From positions 6,572,001 through 6,636,000 of the forward strand of contig CP099652.1 of NCBI GenBank assembly GCA_024123955.1: a stretch of DNA of 64,000 nt, given 5' to 3'. Source of the stretch: Oxalobacteraceae bacterium OTU3CINTB1. Its GTDB lineage: Bacteria > Pseudomonadota > Gammaproteobacteria > Burkholderiales > Burkholderiaceae_D. The translations under genes and the position numbers were made by a program. Within the stretch, counting starts at the first letter, position 1, and each line of letters opens with the position of its first letter. The notes beneath the pieces are model-generated. The model was given only the letters and a program-made list of their open reading frames with translations, was not told where the DNA came from and ran no database searches. Shown here piece by piece: positions 43,494 to 52,464 of the stretch.

Positions 43494-44387
43494 TCAGTGC
43501 AAGGTCATGATGCCGCTGGCCGCGCTCAGGGCGCTGGCGACGAAGATGCAGATCATGAAGGACGCCATCAGCACCGCCCAGCGCCAGAAGGTGCCGAAGC
43601 GGCTGCGATGGTAGACGCGCCGCATCGCCCACGGCAGATACAGCAGCAGCCAGCACCACAGCACGAAGTCGACGATGCCCACATTGATCAGCAACATGGC
43701 GCAGAAGACGAAATAGGCAAAGGCGTTGGTGTGCAGCGCGAACAGCACATGCTCGCCGAAGCGCCGCCCCGATCCGAGGTACAGAATCTTGAGGAACAGC
43801 GCGAACACCGGCATCAGGCAGAAAATCGCGTACGGCGCATATTTGTAGAAGGCCTCGACGAACACTTTTTTCTGCTGCTCCTGCGGCAGCGCGTCGAAGA
43901 TATGCCACTGGTGCTGAAGCCGCGGCCAGCGTCCCAGGAAGTCGCCGAACGCCTTCGGGCCCGGCTCGTTGTCCGCCTGCGCTGCGTCGCGCTTGGCGGT
44001 GCGCGCCACCTCCGCGCTTGCCGGCCGCGCGTTCTCGTCGATCACCGGCTCGAAACCGCCGGTGAACTTGAGCACCGCGAAAAACAGCAGGCTCAAAGTG
44101 AGATAGATCCGCAGCGGCTGCACGAAGCGCACGCGGCGGCCCCGGATGTATTCATTGGTCAGCAAGCCCGGACGGAACAGCAGGCGCGACATCGTGCCCC
44201 ACAGCTTGCCCTCGATCGCCACGTAATGGCCGACGAACTCGTGCAGGAATTCGCGCGTGCTGGCGTGGTGCAGGTGGGCTTCCTGGCCGCAACTGGCGCA
44301 AAAAGCGCCGGTGAGCACCGCCTCGCAATTGGGACAACGGCCGGCCGGCGCGTGGCTGTCCGGGACGGAATGTGCGGCAGTGCTCAT
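43494..44387 (-). CDS. DUF3667-type membrane protein with N-terminal zinc ribbon
   Basis: A 297-residue protein. Residues 18-36 form a zinc ribbon (CPNCEAVLTGAFCASCG). A conserved region (REFLHEFVGHYVAIEGKLWGT) comes next. Four or five hydrophobic segments follow (LRIYLTLSLLFFAVL, FCLMPVFALFLKILYL, YFVFCAMLLINVGIV). This layout is that of DUF3667/YckC-like inner-membrane proteins of unknown role. It lies upstream of the LexA box and nadK on the same strand. Confidence 0.78.
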   Translation of the reverse strand: MSTAAHSVPDSHAPAGRCPNCEAVLTGAFCASCGQEAHLHHASTREFLHEFVGHYVAIEGKLWGTMSRLLFRPGLLTNEYIRGRRVRFVQPLRIYLTLSLLFFAVLKFTGGFEPVIDENARPASAEVARTAKRDAAQADNEPGPKAFGDFLGRWPRLQHQWHIFDALPQEQQKKVFVEAFYKYAPYAIFCLMPVFALFLKILYLGSGRRFGEHVLFALHTNAFAYFVFCAMLLINVGIVDFVLWCWLLLYLPWAMRRVYHRSRFGTFWRWAVLMASFMICIFVASALSAASGIMTLH

Positions 44388-44522
44388 GCGATCAACCTTG
44401 GCGGAGAAAAAGTAGACTAAATGATAAACGAGTTCTCGCCGATGTTGTCGAAATTCAATCTAGCGACTGACGGAAAACCAACTCGCTAATATCCTTACAA
44501 CAACGATACGAAGGAGAACGTG

Positions 44523-44774
44523 ATGAAGGACAAACAAATCAACACTACCGAGAAAATAAAGAACGATGACCAGCAGCGCCTGCCGCACGAGCGCGACGAG
44601 TCGCCGGACGGCCAGGAGATCGAGCCGCGCAGCGTGGGGAAACAGGCCGCCGCCGACGTCGACAGCGGCATGGTCGATACCGACGCGCGCAACAAGCCCG
44701 GCGTCGAGCACGTCAAGACGCCGGTCCCGCGCGACGCCACCGCGCGGCCGCAGCCCAACACCACACGCGACTAA
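44523..44774 (+). CDS. Small hydrophilic hypothetical protein
   Basis: An 83-residue protein, highly charged and without hydrophobic segments. It begins MKDKQINTTEKIKNDDQQRL and ends TARPQPNTTRD. The start at 44523 has a strong AAGGAG site, which supports real translation. The composition suggests a disordered stress-type protein. No family was recognised. It is followed by a three-unit tandem repeat that starts at its stop codon, and then by the sorbosone dehydrogenase-like gene. Confidence 0.6.
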   Translation: MKDKQINTTEKIKNDDQQRLPHERDESPDGQEIEPRSVGKQAAADVDSGMVDTDARNKPGVEHVKTPVPRDATARPQPNTTRD

Positions 44775-44807
44775 CAACGCGATTAATAACACGATTAACA
44801 ACGTGAT
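44772..44807 (+). repeat. Three 12-bp tandem repeats at a stop codon
   Basis: TAACAACGCGAT, TAATAACACGAT and TAACAACGTGAT follow one another with no gap. The first begins at the TAA stop of the small gene. Every copy opens with an in-frame TAA. Confidence 0.7.
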
Positions 44808-44876
44808 TCAAAGCGCGGCCGGGCCTAAGGCTCATGCGCCTACCACAACAAAATTACCAGGGTAACGAACATCACC

Positions 44877-46211
44877 ATGAAAAACACCACCGCAAGCGCA
44901 CTCCTGATCCTCGGCGCCGTGCTGGCGCCGCAAGCGGTGCTGGCGCAGGGCGCCTCCTATCCGGTCGGCTTCGGCCCTCATCCAACGCTGCCGGAACCGG
45001 AAAAATCGCTGATCCCCACCGTTAACGTCGCGCCGGTGGACCGCTGGACCGCGCAGGAAACCCCGCAGCCGGCCGCCGGCTTCGCCGTGACCGCCTACGC
45101 GCGCGGGCTGGACCATCCGCGCTGGGTCTACACCCTGCCCAACGGCGACGTGCTGGTGGCCGAAACCAACGCCCCGCCCAAGCCGGACGACAGCAAAGGC
45201 ATCAAGGGCGCCGTCATGAAACATCAGATGAAAAAGGCCGGCGCGGTGACCGAATCGGCCAACCGCATCACCCTGCTGCGCGGGCTGGACGCCAAGGGCG
45301 TGGCGCAGACCCGCACCGTCTTCCTCAAGGGCTTGAATTCGCCGTTCGGCATGGCGCTGGTCGGCAACAACCTGTACGTGGCCAACAGCGACGCCATCGT
45401 GCGCTTCCCGTACAAGGAAGGCGAGACCAGCATCACCGCGCCCGGCGTCAAGGTCATGGACCTGCCGGCCGGCACCATCAACCACCACTGGACCAAGAAC
45501 ATCATCGCCAGTCCGGACGGCAAATTCCTGTACGCGACGGTCGGCTCGAACAGCAACGTCGCCGAGAACGGCATGGAGGCCGAGGAAGGCCGCGCGGCGA
45601 TCTGGGAGCTGGACCTGGCCACCAACAAGTCGCGCCTGTTCGCCACCGGGCTGCGCAACCCCAACGGCATGGGCTGGGAGCCGCAAACCAAAGCCCTGTG
45701 GACCGCCGTCAACGAGCGCGACGAACTGGGCAACGACCTGGTGCCCGACTATATGACGTCGGTCAAGGACGGCGGCTTCTACGGTTGGCCGTACAGCTAC
45801 TTCGGCCAGAAGGTCGACGCCCGCGTCAAGCCGCCCAAGCCGGACCTGGTGGCCAAGGCCATCGCGCCCGACTACGCGCTGGGCGGCCACACCGCCTCGC
45901 TGGGGCTGGCGTTCTACGAGGGCAAGCTGTTCCCGCAGAACTACCAAGGCGGCGTGTTCATCGGCCAGCACGGCTCGTGGAACCGCAAGCCGCACAGCGG
46001 GTACAAAGTAGTGTTCGTTCCGTTCAGCGGCGGCAAGCCGTCGGGGCCGCCGCAGGACTTCCTGTCCGGCTTCCTCGACAAGGACGGCAAGGCGCAGGGC
46101 CGGCCGGTGGGCGTGGCGGTCGACAAGGCCGGCGCGCTGCTGGTGGCCGACGATGTCGGCAACATCATCTGGCGCGTGGCGCCGGCCGCCGCCAGGACGG
46201 CCGCGCGCTAA
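44877..46211 (+). CDS. Sorbosone dehydrogenase-family PQQ-type sugar dehydrogenase
   Basis: A 444-residue exported enzyme with a Sec signal ([18 protein letters not shown]). The body is a six-bladed propeller of the glucose/sorbosone dehydrogenase family. It shows [50 protein letters not shown] and [19 protein letters not shown]. Relatives oxidise L-sorbosone or aldoses in the periplasm with PQQ. The real substrate is unknown. It is in the same direction as the OsmC gene about 95 nt later. Confidence 0.83.
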   Translation: MKNTTASALLILGAVLAPQAVLAQGASYPVGFGPHPTLPEPEKSLIPTVNVAPVDRWTAQETPQPAAGFAVTAYARGLDHPRWVYTLPNGDVLVAETNAPPKPDDSKGIKGAVMKHQMKKAGAVTESANRITLLRGLDAKGVAQTRTVFLKGLNSPFGMALVGNNLYVANSDAIVRFPYKEGETSITAPGVKVMDLPAGTINHHWTKNIIASPDGKFLYATVGSNSNVAENGMEAEEGRAAIWELDLATNKSRLFATGLRNPNGMGWEPQTKALWTAVNERDELGNDLVPDYMTSVKDGGFYGWPYSYFGQKVDARVKPPKPDLVAKAIAPDYALGGHTASLGLAFYEGKLFPQNYQGGVFIGQHGSWNRKPHSGYKVVFVPFSGGKPSGPPQDFLSGFLDKDGKAQGRPVGVAVDKAGALLVADDVGNIIWRVAPAAARTAAR

Positions 46212-46306
46212 CGGCCCGGCGCAGTGTGCGGAAGCGAACGGACTGGGCCGCACACTGCCGCCATGATGAGACTCCCGATCGACAGATCCACCACACGGAG
46301 AACATC

Positions 46307-46738
46307 ATGAGCAACGAACGCGCAGGATCGGCAGTATGGAGCGGCGCCCTGAAGGACGGCGCCGGCAAGATCTCCACCGAGAGCGGCGCAATGGACGGCG
46401 TGCAGTACGGTTTCCACACCCGCTTCGAAGACGGTCCCGGCACCAATCCGGAGGAATTAATTGGCGCGGCCCACGCCGGCTGCTTCACGATGGCGCTGTC
46501 CGGCATCCTGGCCGAAGCCGGCATGACGGCCAAGCATCTCGCCACCACGGCCACCGTGACCCTGGACAAGGTCGACGGCGCCTTCGCCATCACCAAGGTG
46601 CACCTGAACCTGGTGGCCACGATCCCCGGCGCCGACCAGAAGAAATTCGACGAGGCGGCGTTGAAGGCCAAGCTCAATTGTCCGGTCTCGAAGCTGCTCA
46701 ACGCCGAGATCACGCTCGACGCCCAGTTGCAGGGCTGA
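46307..46738 (+). CDS. osmC: OsmC-family peroxiredoxin
   Basis: A 143-residue thiol peroxidase acting on organic hydroperoxides. The two catalytic cysteines are in GAAHAGCFTMALSG and KLNCPVSKLLNAEI. The N-terminus (RAGSAVWSGALKDGAGKIST) matches OsmC more than Ohr. The ATG at 46307 has a CGGAGAA site. A longer open frame upstream is a shadow of the preceding gene. Confidence 0.9.
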   Translation: MSNERAGSAVWSGALKDGAGKISTESGAMDGVQYGFHTRFEDGPGTNPEELIGAAHAGCFTMALSGILAEAGMTAKHLATTATVTLDKVDGAFAITKVHLNLVATIPGADQKKFDEAALKAKLNCPVSKLLNAEITLDAQLQG

Positions 46739-46809
46739 TGCCGGGACAAGCACGGATGCGGCAAAACGCATAAAATCCCGGTTTCTCATTTTACGAACGA
46801 AAGACCACG

Positions 46810-47217
46810 ATGCGTATTTTGCACACCATGCTGCGAGTCGGCGACCTCCAGCGCTCGATCGATTTTTACACCAAAGTGCTGGGCATGAAGCTGCTGCGCA
46901 CCAGTGACAACCCGGAGTACAAGTACACGCTGGCGTTCCTGGGCTACGGTTCCAACCCCGACCATGCCGAGCTGGAGCTGACCTACAACTACGGCACCAC
47001 CAGCTACGACATGGGCAACGCCTATGGCCACATCGCCGTCTCGGCCGACGACATCTACGCGGCGGCCGCGGCGGTGCGCGCCAACGGCGGCACCGTCACC
47101 CGCGAACCGGGCCCCGTCAAGGGCGGCTCGACGGTGATCGCCTTCGTCACCGATCCGGACGGCTACAAGATCGAGTTGATCGAGCGCAGCTTCGACGGCC
47201 AGGGCGCGGGGCTGTAA
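46810..47217 (+). CDS. gloA: Lactoylglutathione lyase (glyoxalase I)
   Basis: A 135-residue metal enzyme converting the methylglyoxal-glutathione adduct to lactoylglutathione. It begins [20 protein letters not shown]. The metal ligands are the His in ILHTML, the Glu in [10 protein letters not shown], the His in YGHIAVS and the Glu in YKIELIER. The length and order match the Ni-type bacterial GloA. It converges with the TolC-family gene, only 13 nt away, with no visible terminator. Confidence 0.95.
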   Translation: MRILHTMLRVGDLQRSIDFYTKVLGMKLLRTSDNPEYKYTLAFLGYGSNPDHAELELTYNYGTTSYDMGNAYGHIAVSADDIYAAAAAVRANGGTVTREPGPVKGGSTVIAFVTDPDGYKIELIERSFDGQGAGL

Positions 47218-47230
47218 CCAGGCTTGAGGT

Positions 47231-48574
47231 TTAACGCGCCAACAGCGCGTTGACCGGCGCCAAATCCTCTTCCTTCAACGTGCCGGCGGCCGACTTCAGG
47301 CGCAGGCCATTCATGATGGTGTCGTAGCGCGCGCGCGACAGGTCGCGCTGGGTCGAGTACAACTGGCGCTGCGCGTTGAGCACGTCGATGTTGATCCGCA
47401 CGCCGACCTGGTAGCCCAGCTTGTTCGAATCGAGCGACGACTTGCTCGACACTTCGGCCGCTTCCAGCGCCTTGACCTGGGCCAGGCCGCTGTTCATGCC
47501 GAGGAAGGCCTGGCGCGCGGCTTGCGACGCCTGCCGCTTGGTCGCTTCGAGGTCGTTGCGTGCGCGGTCTTCCAGGGCGATGGTTTCGCGCACCTTGCTG
47601 GTGATGGCGAAGCCGTTGAAGATCGGAATATTCCAGGTCACGCCGATGGCGTTGCTCTTCTGCGTGCCGAACGCGGTCTGGCTGCTGTGCTGGGTTGCCG
47701 CCGTCAGATTGGCCGTGGGCAGGTGGTTGGCGCGGTTGCGCGAGATTTCGCGCTTGGCGATCTCCAGCGACAATTGGGCCGAAATCACGGCGAAGTTCTG
47801 GCCTTCTGCCGAGCTGATCCACGGATCGACGGCGGCCGGCTCCGGCGCGGCGATGGTCACGCCCGCGCGCAGCGGCGCCAGTTCGCCCGGCGCCTGGCCG
47901 ATGATGACCTGCAGCGCGGTGCGCTTGTTGTCCAGATCGTTAATCGCGGCAAATTCCTGCGCCACCACCAGATCGTAGGCCGCCTGCGCCTCGTGGGTAT
48001 CGGTGATGGTCTGGGTGCCAACCTCGAAGTTGCGCTTGGCCGAGGCCAGCTGCTCGGTGGTCGCCACCTTCTGCGCCTGGGTCGAGGTCAGGTTGTCCTG
48101 CGCCGTGAGCACGTCGAAATAGGCTTGCGCCACGCGGGTGATCAAGTCCAGCCGCGCCTGGGCGAAGGCGGCCTCGGCCTGCGCCTGCGCCAGCTTGCTC
48201 TGCTCATAGCTCTGCCACAGGCCCCAGTTGAACAGCGGCTGCGTTAGCGAAACGGTGTAGACGTTGGTGTGGTAATCCGTATTGCGCTTGTTTGAGACGA
48301 CCGGCACGCCGCCGACGACATCGACGGCGCCGACGTTGAACGGCGTGAAATCGCCCGTGTTGCGGGTGTTCGACCCGCTGGCGGCGATGACCGGCAGCAG
48401 CCCGGAGCGCCCTTGCGTGATCCGCTCGCGACCAGCTTCAACCGAAGAGCGGGCGCTGGCGTACGTGGCGTCGTTCGCGAGCGCTTGCTGATAGACTTGA
48501 AGAAGATCGGCCGCCTGTGCGTTGAGCGTCAAAAAGGCGCTGGTGATCAGCACGGCGATAAGGGGTCTCTGCAT
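47231..48574 (-). CDS. tolC: TolC-family outer membrane efflux protein
   Basis: A 447-residue outer-membrane channel with a Sec signal (LIAVLITSAFLTLNAQA). Two repeats of the OEP fold are seen: DLLQVYQQALANDATYASA and RITQGRSGLLPVIAASGSN near the start, then a second at about residue 235. It is most like TolC proper (DVLNAQRQLYSTQRDLSRAR). The start at 48574 has a GGAGA site. It closes the pcm-rhodanese-tolC operon, an arrangement common in Oxalobacteraceae. Confidence 0.9.
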   Translation of the reverse strand: MQRPLIAVLITSAFLTLNAQAADLLQVYQQALANDATYASARSSVEAGRERITQGRSGLLPVIAASGSNTRNTGDFTPFNVGAVDVVGGVPVVSNKRNTDYHTNVYTVSLTQPLFNWGLWQSYEQSKLAQAQAEAAFAQARLDLITRVAQAYFDVLTAQDNLTSTQAQKVATTEQLASAKRNFEVGTQTITDTHEAQAAYDLVVAQEFAAINDLDNKRTALQVIIGQAPGELAPLRAGVTIAAPEPAAVDPWISSAEGQNFAVISAQLSLEIAKREISRNRANHLPTANLTAATQHSSQTAFGTQKSNAIGVTWNIPIFNGFAITSKVRETIALEDRARNDLEATKRQASQAARQAFLGMNSGLAQVKALEAAEVSSKSSLDSNKLGYQVGVRINIDVLNAQRQLYSTQRDLSRARYDTIMNGLRLKSAAGTLKEEDLAPVNALLAR

Positions 48575-48659
48575 TGCATTCTCCGTTGGAGTCATCAAAA
48601 AAGTTGATCAAATCAAAAACACTGCCACCTTGGCGCCGCGCCGACTGCGTCGGCCGCGG

Positions 48660-48983
48660 CTAGTACTTCGGCATCGCCGGGTCCACCTGCAACGCCCAGG
48701 CGTGGATGCCGCCGGTCAGGTTGACCGTCTTGCCGAAGCCGTTACGCTCCAGGAAGGCGGCCACCTGCAGGCTGCGCGCGCCGTGGTGGCAGATGCAAAC
48801 GATCTCGGCGTCCTCATCGAGGTCGTCGATGCGCGCCGGGATCGTGTTCATCGGGATCTGCACCGCGCCGTCGATGCGGCAGGTCTCGAATTCCCAATTC
48901 TCGCGCACGTCCAGCAACACCGGCTTGGGACGCGCCTCGTCGGCCAGCCACGCGGCCAGTTCCGGAGCGGTAATATGCTGCAT
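48660..48983 (-). CDS. Rhodanese-domain sulfurtransferase
   Basis: A 107-residue single-domain rhodanese, similar in size to GlpE. The active-site loop is CHHGARS with the catalytic Cys, preceded by VLLDVRENWEFETC. It could donate sulfane sulfur to cyanide or a protein acceptor. It is 14 nt behind pcm and 85 nt before tolC. Confidence 0.88.
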   Translation of the reverse strand: MQHITAPELAAWLADEARPKPVLLDVRENWEFETCRIDGAVQIPMNTIPARIDDLDEDAEIVCICHHGARSLQVAAFLERNGFGKTVNLTGGIHAWALQVDPAMPKY

Positions 48984-48997
48984 AGGCCGCCCGCCGC

Positions 48998-49651
48998 TTA
49001 GAACTGGAAGGCCGACGGCGTCGTGGCCGAGGCCAGCGGCTTGACGCTGGTTTCGAACAAGGTGCGCGTGTCGTAGCCGGCTTCGCCGGTACGGGTAATC
49101 AGTTGCGCCTTCATCGCCGGCGCCTGGCCGATGATGACGGCCAGGCGGCCGCCCACTTTCAACTGCTGCAACAGCGACTCGGGCAACACCGGCAGCGAGC
49201 CCGACACGACGATCACGTCGTACGGCGCGCCGCCCGGCCAGCCCTGCGCGCCGTTGCCCAGCTCGACCTTCACATTGGTCACGTCGTTGTCGGCCAAATT
49301 CTTTTCCGCCAGCGCCTTCAGCTCCGGCGAGATTTCCACCGTCGTCACGTGGCGGCCCTTGTGCGCCAGCAGCGCGGCCATGTAGCCGGAACCGGTGCCG
49401 ATCTCGAGCACGTTTTCGTGCTTTTTCAGGTTCACGTCCTGCAGCAGGCGCGCCTCGATCTTCGGCATCAGCATCGATTCGCCGCCCGGCAGCGGGATCT
49501 CGGCGTCGACGAAGGCCAGCGCCTTGTGCGCGGCGGGGACGAAATTCTCACGTTTAACCACGTGCAACAGCTCCAGAACGTCCGGGTCGAGGACGTCCCA
49601 CGGACGGATTTGCTGTTCGATCATGTTGAAACGGGCTTGTTCGATATTCAT
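48998..49651 (-). CDS. pcm: Protein-L-isoaspartate O-methyltransferase
   Basis: A 217-residue SAM-dependent methyltransferase that repairs isoaspartate in proteins. The N-terminus (ARFNMIEQQIRPWDVLD) and SAM motif (VLEIGTGSGYMAALLA) are typical. The family core VEISPELKALAEKNL and DVIVVSGSLPVLPESLL are present. It heads the pcm-rhodanese-tolC operon. In this lineage the protein is often annotated simply as PCMT-like because the isoAsp-binding loop is divergent. Confidence 0.88.
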   Translation of the reverse strand: MNIEQARFNMIEQQIRPWDVLDPDVLELLHVVKRENFVPAAHKALAFVDAEIPLPGGESMLMPKIEARLLQDVNLKKHENVLEIGTGSGYMAALLAHKGRHVTTVEISPELKALAEKNLADNDVTNVKVELGNGAQGWPGGAPYDVIVVSGSLPVLPESLLQQLKVGGRLAVIIGQAPAMKAQLITRTGEAGYDTRTLFETSVKPLASATTPSAFQF

Positions 49652-49819
49652 CTTATGACTCGGTCGGGATTAAATAATCCGTCATTTTATCGTTGAACTG
49701 GCATGGAGGCACATATTAACGAGTTGACGGCCGTATCGCGGGAAATTGCGACAGTCTGCAGTTTAAGGGGGATGAACCTACCAAATTGGCAACTTGGACG
49801 GAAAACGCCCTGGGGCCGC

Positions 49820-50464
49820 TCACGGCGCGGCCACCTCCAGGCCGCCCAGGGTGGTGCCGATGAAGGTGTCCATGAAGGCGCGCGGGTCGATCGCCGGCAT
49901 CTCGCAGGCCGGCATGAAGGAATTGGTCCACATCATCAGCATCATCACCGGCGCGATCAAGACCGGCGTCATGACGGCCGGATCGACTGGCCGAAACTCG
50001 CCCCGGCCGATGCCGCGCACCAGCACGCTGGTGATCAGGTCGCTGCCGCGCTTGACCACCTCCTCGTTGTAAAACTTGGCAAGTTCGGGGAAATTATGGC
50101 CTTCGGAGAGCATCAGCTTCGTAATGCCCGCCAAGTGGGTGGTGCAGATCTCGTCCCACCAGGCCATCAGGATGGTGCGCAGCAACTCGCCGCTATGGCC
50201 TTCGAACACGGCCGCGTCCTGCTCGGCTTCGCCGATCGCTTGCACGATGGTCTCGCGCACGACGGCTTTGAACAGCTCTTCCTTGTTGGTGAAATACAGG
50301 TATAGCGTGCCCTTGGACACGCCGGCGCGCTTGGCTACGTCTTCAAGACGGGTGGCCGCATAGCCACGTTCGACGAACTGCTCCAGTGCGGCGGCCAGCA
50401 ACTCCTGCGGCCGCGCGTCCTTGCGCCGCTCCCAGCGTGGCTTGGTGTCTTGAGAAGCTTGCAT
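49820..50464 (-). CDS. TetR/AcrR-family transcriptional regulator
   Basis: A 214-residue repressor. The N-terminal HTH is LAAALEQFVERGYAATRLEDVAKRAGVSKGTLYLYF. The rest is an AcrR/TtgR-like ligand domain (LAGITKLMLSEGHNFPELAKFY). No efflux pump lies beside it, so its target is unknown. A palindrome at 50480-50497 in front of its ATG suggests autoregulation. Confidence 0.9.
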   Translation of the reverse strand: MQASQDTKPRWERRKDARPQELLAAALEQFVERGYAATRLEDVAKRAGVSKGTLYLYFTNKEELFKAVVRETIVQAIGEAEQDAAVFEGHSGELLRTILMAWWDEICTTHLAGITKLMLSEGHNFPELAKFYNEEVVKRGSDLITSVLVRGIGRGEFRPVDPAVMTPVLIAPVMMLMMWTNSFMPACEMPAIDPRAFMDTFIGTTLGGLEVAAP

Positions 50465-50479
50465 GGGTGGTTTTCATAT

Positions 50480-50497
50480 TAACTTACTTGTAAGTCA
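50480..50497. promoter_or_regulatory. Putative TetR operator palindrome
   Basis: TAACTTAC, two bases, GTAAGTCA: near-perfect symmetry (15 of 16 arm bases pair) 16 nt upstream of the TetR ATG, in a local AT-rich stretch. Confidence 0.55.
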
Positions 50498-50524
50498 TTA
50501 ATATAAGCGCAAGGGTCGTCAGCG

Positions 50525-50929
50525 TCAAGCGGCCACGATGTCGCGCGACGTGCGCACCGCCGTACCGGCGACCTTGATGCGGGCGTCGTAAGGCAACCGG
50601 CCCGCTTGGTAGATGGTGCGGGCCGGACGGCGCCCAGGGGGGAACAGTTCGGTAAACAGCGCATTAACCTCTGGCAGGTCGGCCAGGTCGATGAAGGCGA
50701 TATCAACGAACACCATGTCCTGCAGCGTGAAGCCTGACGCTTCCAAAACGTACGCAACATTCTGGAATGCGCGCCGCGCCTCCTCTAGGGCGCTCCCCGG
50801 TACGTAGTTCCCATCGACGCCAATGGCCAGTTGCCCGCTCAGATAGCATGTGTCGCCGACGACCACCGCATGGCTGATCGGCGCCGCCCAGGCCGGCAGG
50901 TTCTCGCCTTCAGTAATGTACTGCTTCAT
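50525..50929 (-). CDS. RidA-family protein
   Basis: A 134-residue Rid/YjgF-like protein. It begins MKQYITEGENLPAWAAPISHAV. Motifs GDTCYLSGQL and the pattern around RPARTIYQAGRLP are seen, with the Arg that binds imine/enamine substrates. RidA proteins hydrolyse reactive 2-aminoacrylate, but some members have other deaminase roles. The start at 50929 has a TTGGAGTG site. It lies between the TetR gene and a serine hydrolase gene. Confidence 0.85.
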   Translation of the reverse strand: MKQYITEGENLPAWAAPISHAVVVGDTCYLSGQLAIGVDGNYVPGSALEEARRAFQNVAYVLEASGFTLQDMVFVDIAFIDLADLPEVNALFTELFPPGRRPARTIYQAGRLPYDARIKVAGTAVRTSRDIVAA

Positions 50930-50972
50930 GCTCACTCCAATCCGCTGAGTTGATGCGTGTGGCCTGACAGCG

Positions 50973-52376
50973 CTAATCGAGGCGTTTGGCGCTGGTTTTG
51001 CCACCGTCCTGCTCCACCGTAACGGCGGTGATTTTCCCGGCAGCGTCTTTCTCGAAGTTCAGCACCACATCGACGGCCTTGTAGAAGTAGCGGTATTCGT
51101 TTTCAGGAAATATCTCCAATTCCCGTTGTCCTGTCAGTTGCGCAAACAGACGCTCGCCTTTCGATCTGATAACAAAGGTCGCCGATCCCAGCGCATATCG
51201 CCCTTCCAGGCGCGAATAAAGACGAGGATCGACCTTGACCTGGCGGTGCGCCGGGGCCAAGCCCATTGACAGGCGCGCCAGTGCATCGGTGATCCTGTCG
51301 ACAACCTCCTCACCATAATTGCTCAAGACAATGACCGTGACCTTATCGTCCGGGTAATAAGCCAGCATGGAACTGTACGCGCCGACGCTGCCACCGTGCT
51401 CATACAACCTGCGCGAGAGGTTTTCGCGGATGAACCAGCCCAGCCCGTAATGATGGCCGCCGTCGGTGAACATCGCCTTCAGTGCGGCCGGGCTCAGCAG
51501 ATTCCCATTGATCAGCCTCTGCTGCCAGGCGAGAAGATCATCCACGGTGGAATACATTGCGCCCGCCGCATACGCGTTGCTCATGTTGACCAGCCTGCCT
51601 TTCACCACCTGATCCGGACCATCCGTGTAGTCCTGCGCCAGCTGGCCCACCACTACGCGTCCGTCGTCATAGCCCGAATTGTGCAGTTTGAGTGGCTTCA
51701 GCAGCTTTTGCGCAAGATAGTTCTGGTAGCTCATGCCGCTTACGGTCTCGATGATATTGCCCAACAGGACGTAACCCATGTTGTTGTACATGAATTTGGT
51801 GCCATGCTCATAATTCAGCGGCACATCCTTGACCAAGTCGATCAGCTCCTGCGGGGTATGTTTCACGGGCATCACTTTGGCGTCGGAATCGTCCGGCGAC
51901 GTATAGCTCGGAATGCCCGAAGTGTGCGACAGCAGCTGGCGGATGGTCGCCGCTCCCCAACTGGCCGGCAGGTCCGGCAAATATCGGTTGATCGGATCAT
52001 CCAGGCCAAGCTTGCTCTCATCGGCCAACTGCAAGATTGCGGCGGCAGTAAATTGTTTGGTAATGGAACCAATGCGATACCTGGTCTTGACGGTATTCGG
52101 GATCATCCACTCGCGGTTGGCCGCGCCGTAGGCCCGGCGGAAAATCGGTTTGCCATTGCGCACGACCAGCACCGTGCCGGTAAATAGCTCGCCCTGAACA
52201 TAGTCCTTCATCAGCGCCTCGGCCTGCTCAGTGAACTTGCTGTCCGCTTGGGCCCGCGCTGCCGTTGGAGCAAGGCAGAACATCACCAGCGCCGACAGCA
52301 GTGTCAGCTGCGATAACGCAGGTTTGAAGAAAATTTTAAAAATAGTGAGGACGATAGACGTCAAAATTGATTTCAT
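50973..52376 (-). CDS. Serine hydrolase of the beta-lactamase class C family
   Basis: A 467-residue exported hydrolase. The signal peptide ends near PTAARAQ after a long hydrophobic stretch (LTLLSALVMFCLAPTAA). The catalytic SxxK is in RIGSITKQFTAA, the Tyr motif is FMYNNMGY, and the third box is LYEHGGSVGAYSSM. A C-terminal beta-domain of about 100 residues follows. Such proteins act as D-aminopeptidases, esterases or beta-lactamases; resistance cannot be claimed. The start at 52376 has no clear ribosome site. It follows the GlxA-like gene. Confidence 0.85.
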   Translation of the reverse strand: MKSILTSIVLTIFKIFFKPALSQLTLLSALVMFCLAPTAARAQADSKFTEQAEALMKDYVQGELFTGTVLVVRNGKPIFRRAYGAANREWMIPNTVKTRYRIGSITKQFTAAAILQLADESKLGLDDPINRYLPDLPASWGAATIRQLLSHTSGIPSYTSPDDSDAKVMPVKHTPQELIDLVKDVPLNYEHGTKFMYNNMGYVLLGNIIETVSGMSYQNYLAQKLLKPLKLHNSGYDDGRVVVGQLAQDYTDGPDQVVKGRLVNMSNAYAAGAMYSTVDDLLAWQQRLINGNLLSPAALKAMFTDGGHHYGLGWFIRENLSRRLYEHGGSVGAYSSMLAYYPDDKVTVIVLSNYGEEVVDRITDALARLSMGLAPAHRQVKVDPRLYSRLEGRYALGSATFVIRSKGERLFAQLTGQRELEIFPENEYRYFYKAVDVVLNFEKDAAGKITAVTVEQDGGKTSAKRLD

Positions 52377-52464
52377 GTGGTTCCCGAAAAAGTGAACCAA
52401 GTGTAGGCGGATACTTATCCGGCCACAATGACACCCATACCAAAAATCCTGCCATAGCCGGAAG

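Noticed and set aside
50973..52376. Antibiotic-resistance beta-lactamase
   Set aside because: Only the general serine hydrolase motifs are present; the family is mostly esterases and peptidases, so resistance is not supported.
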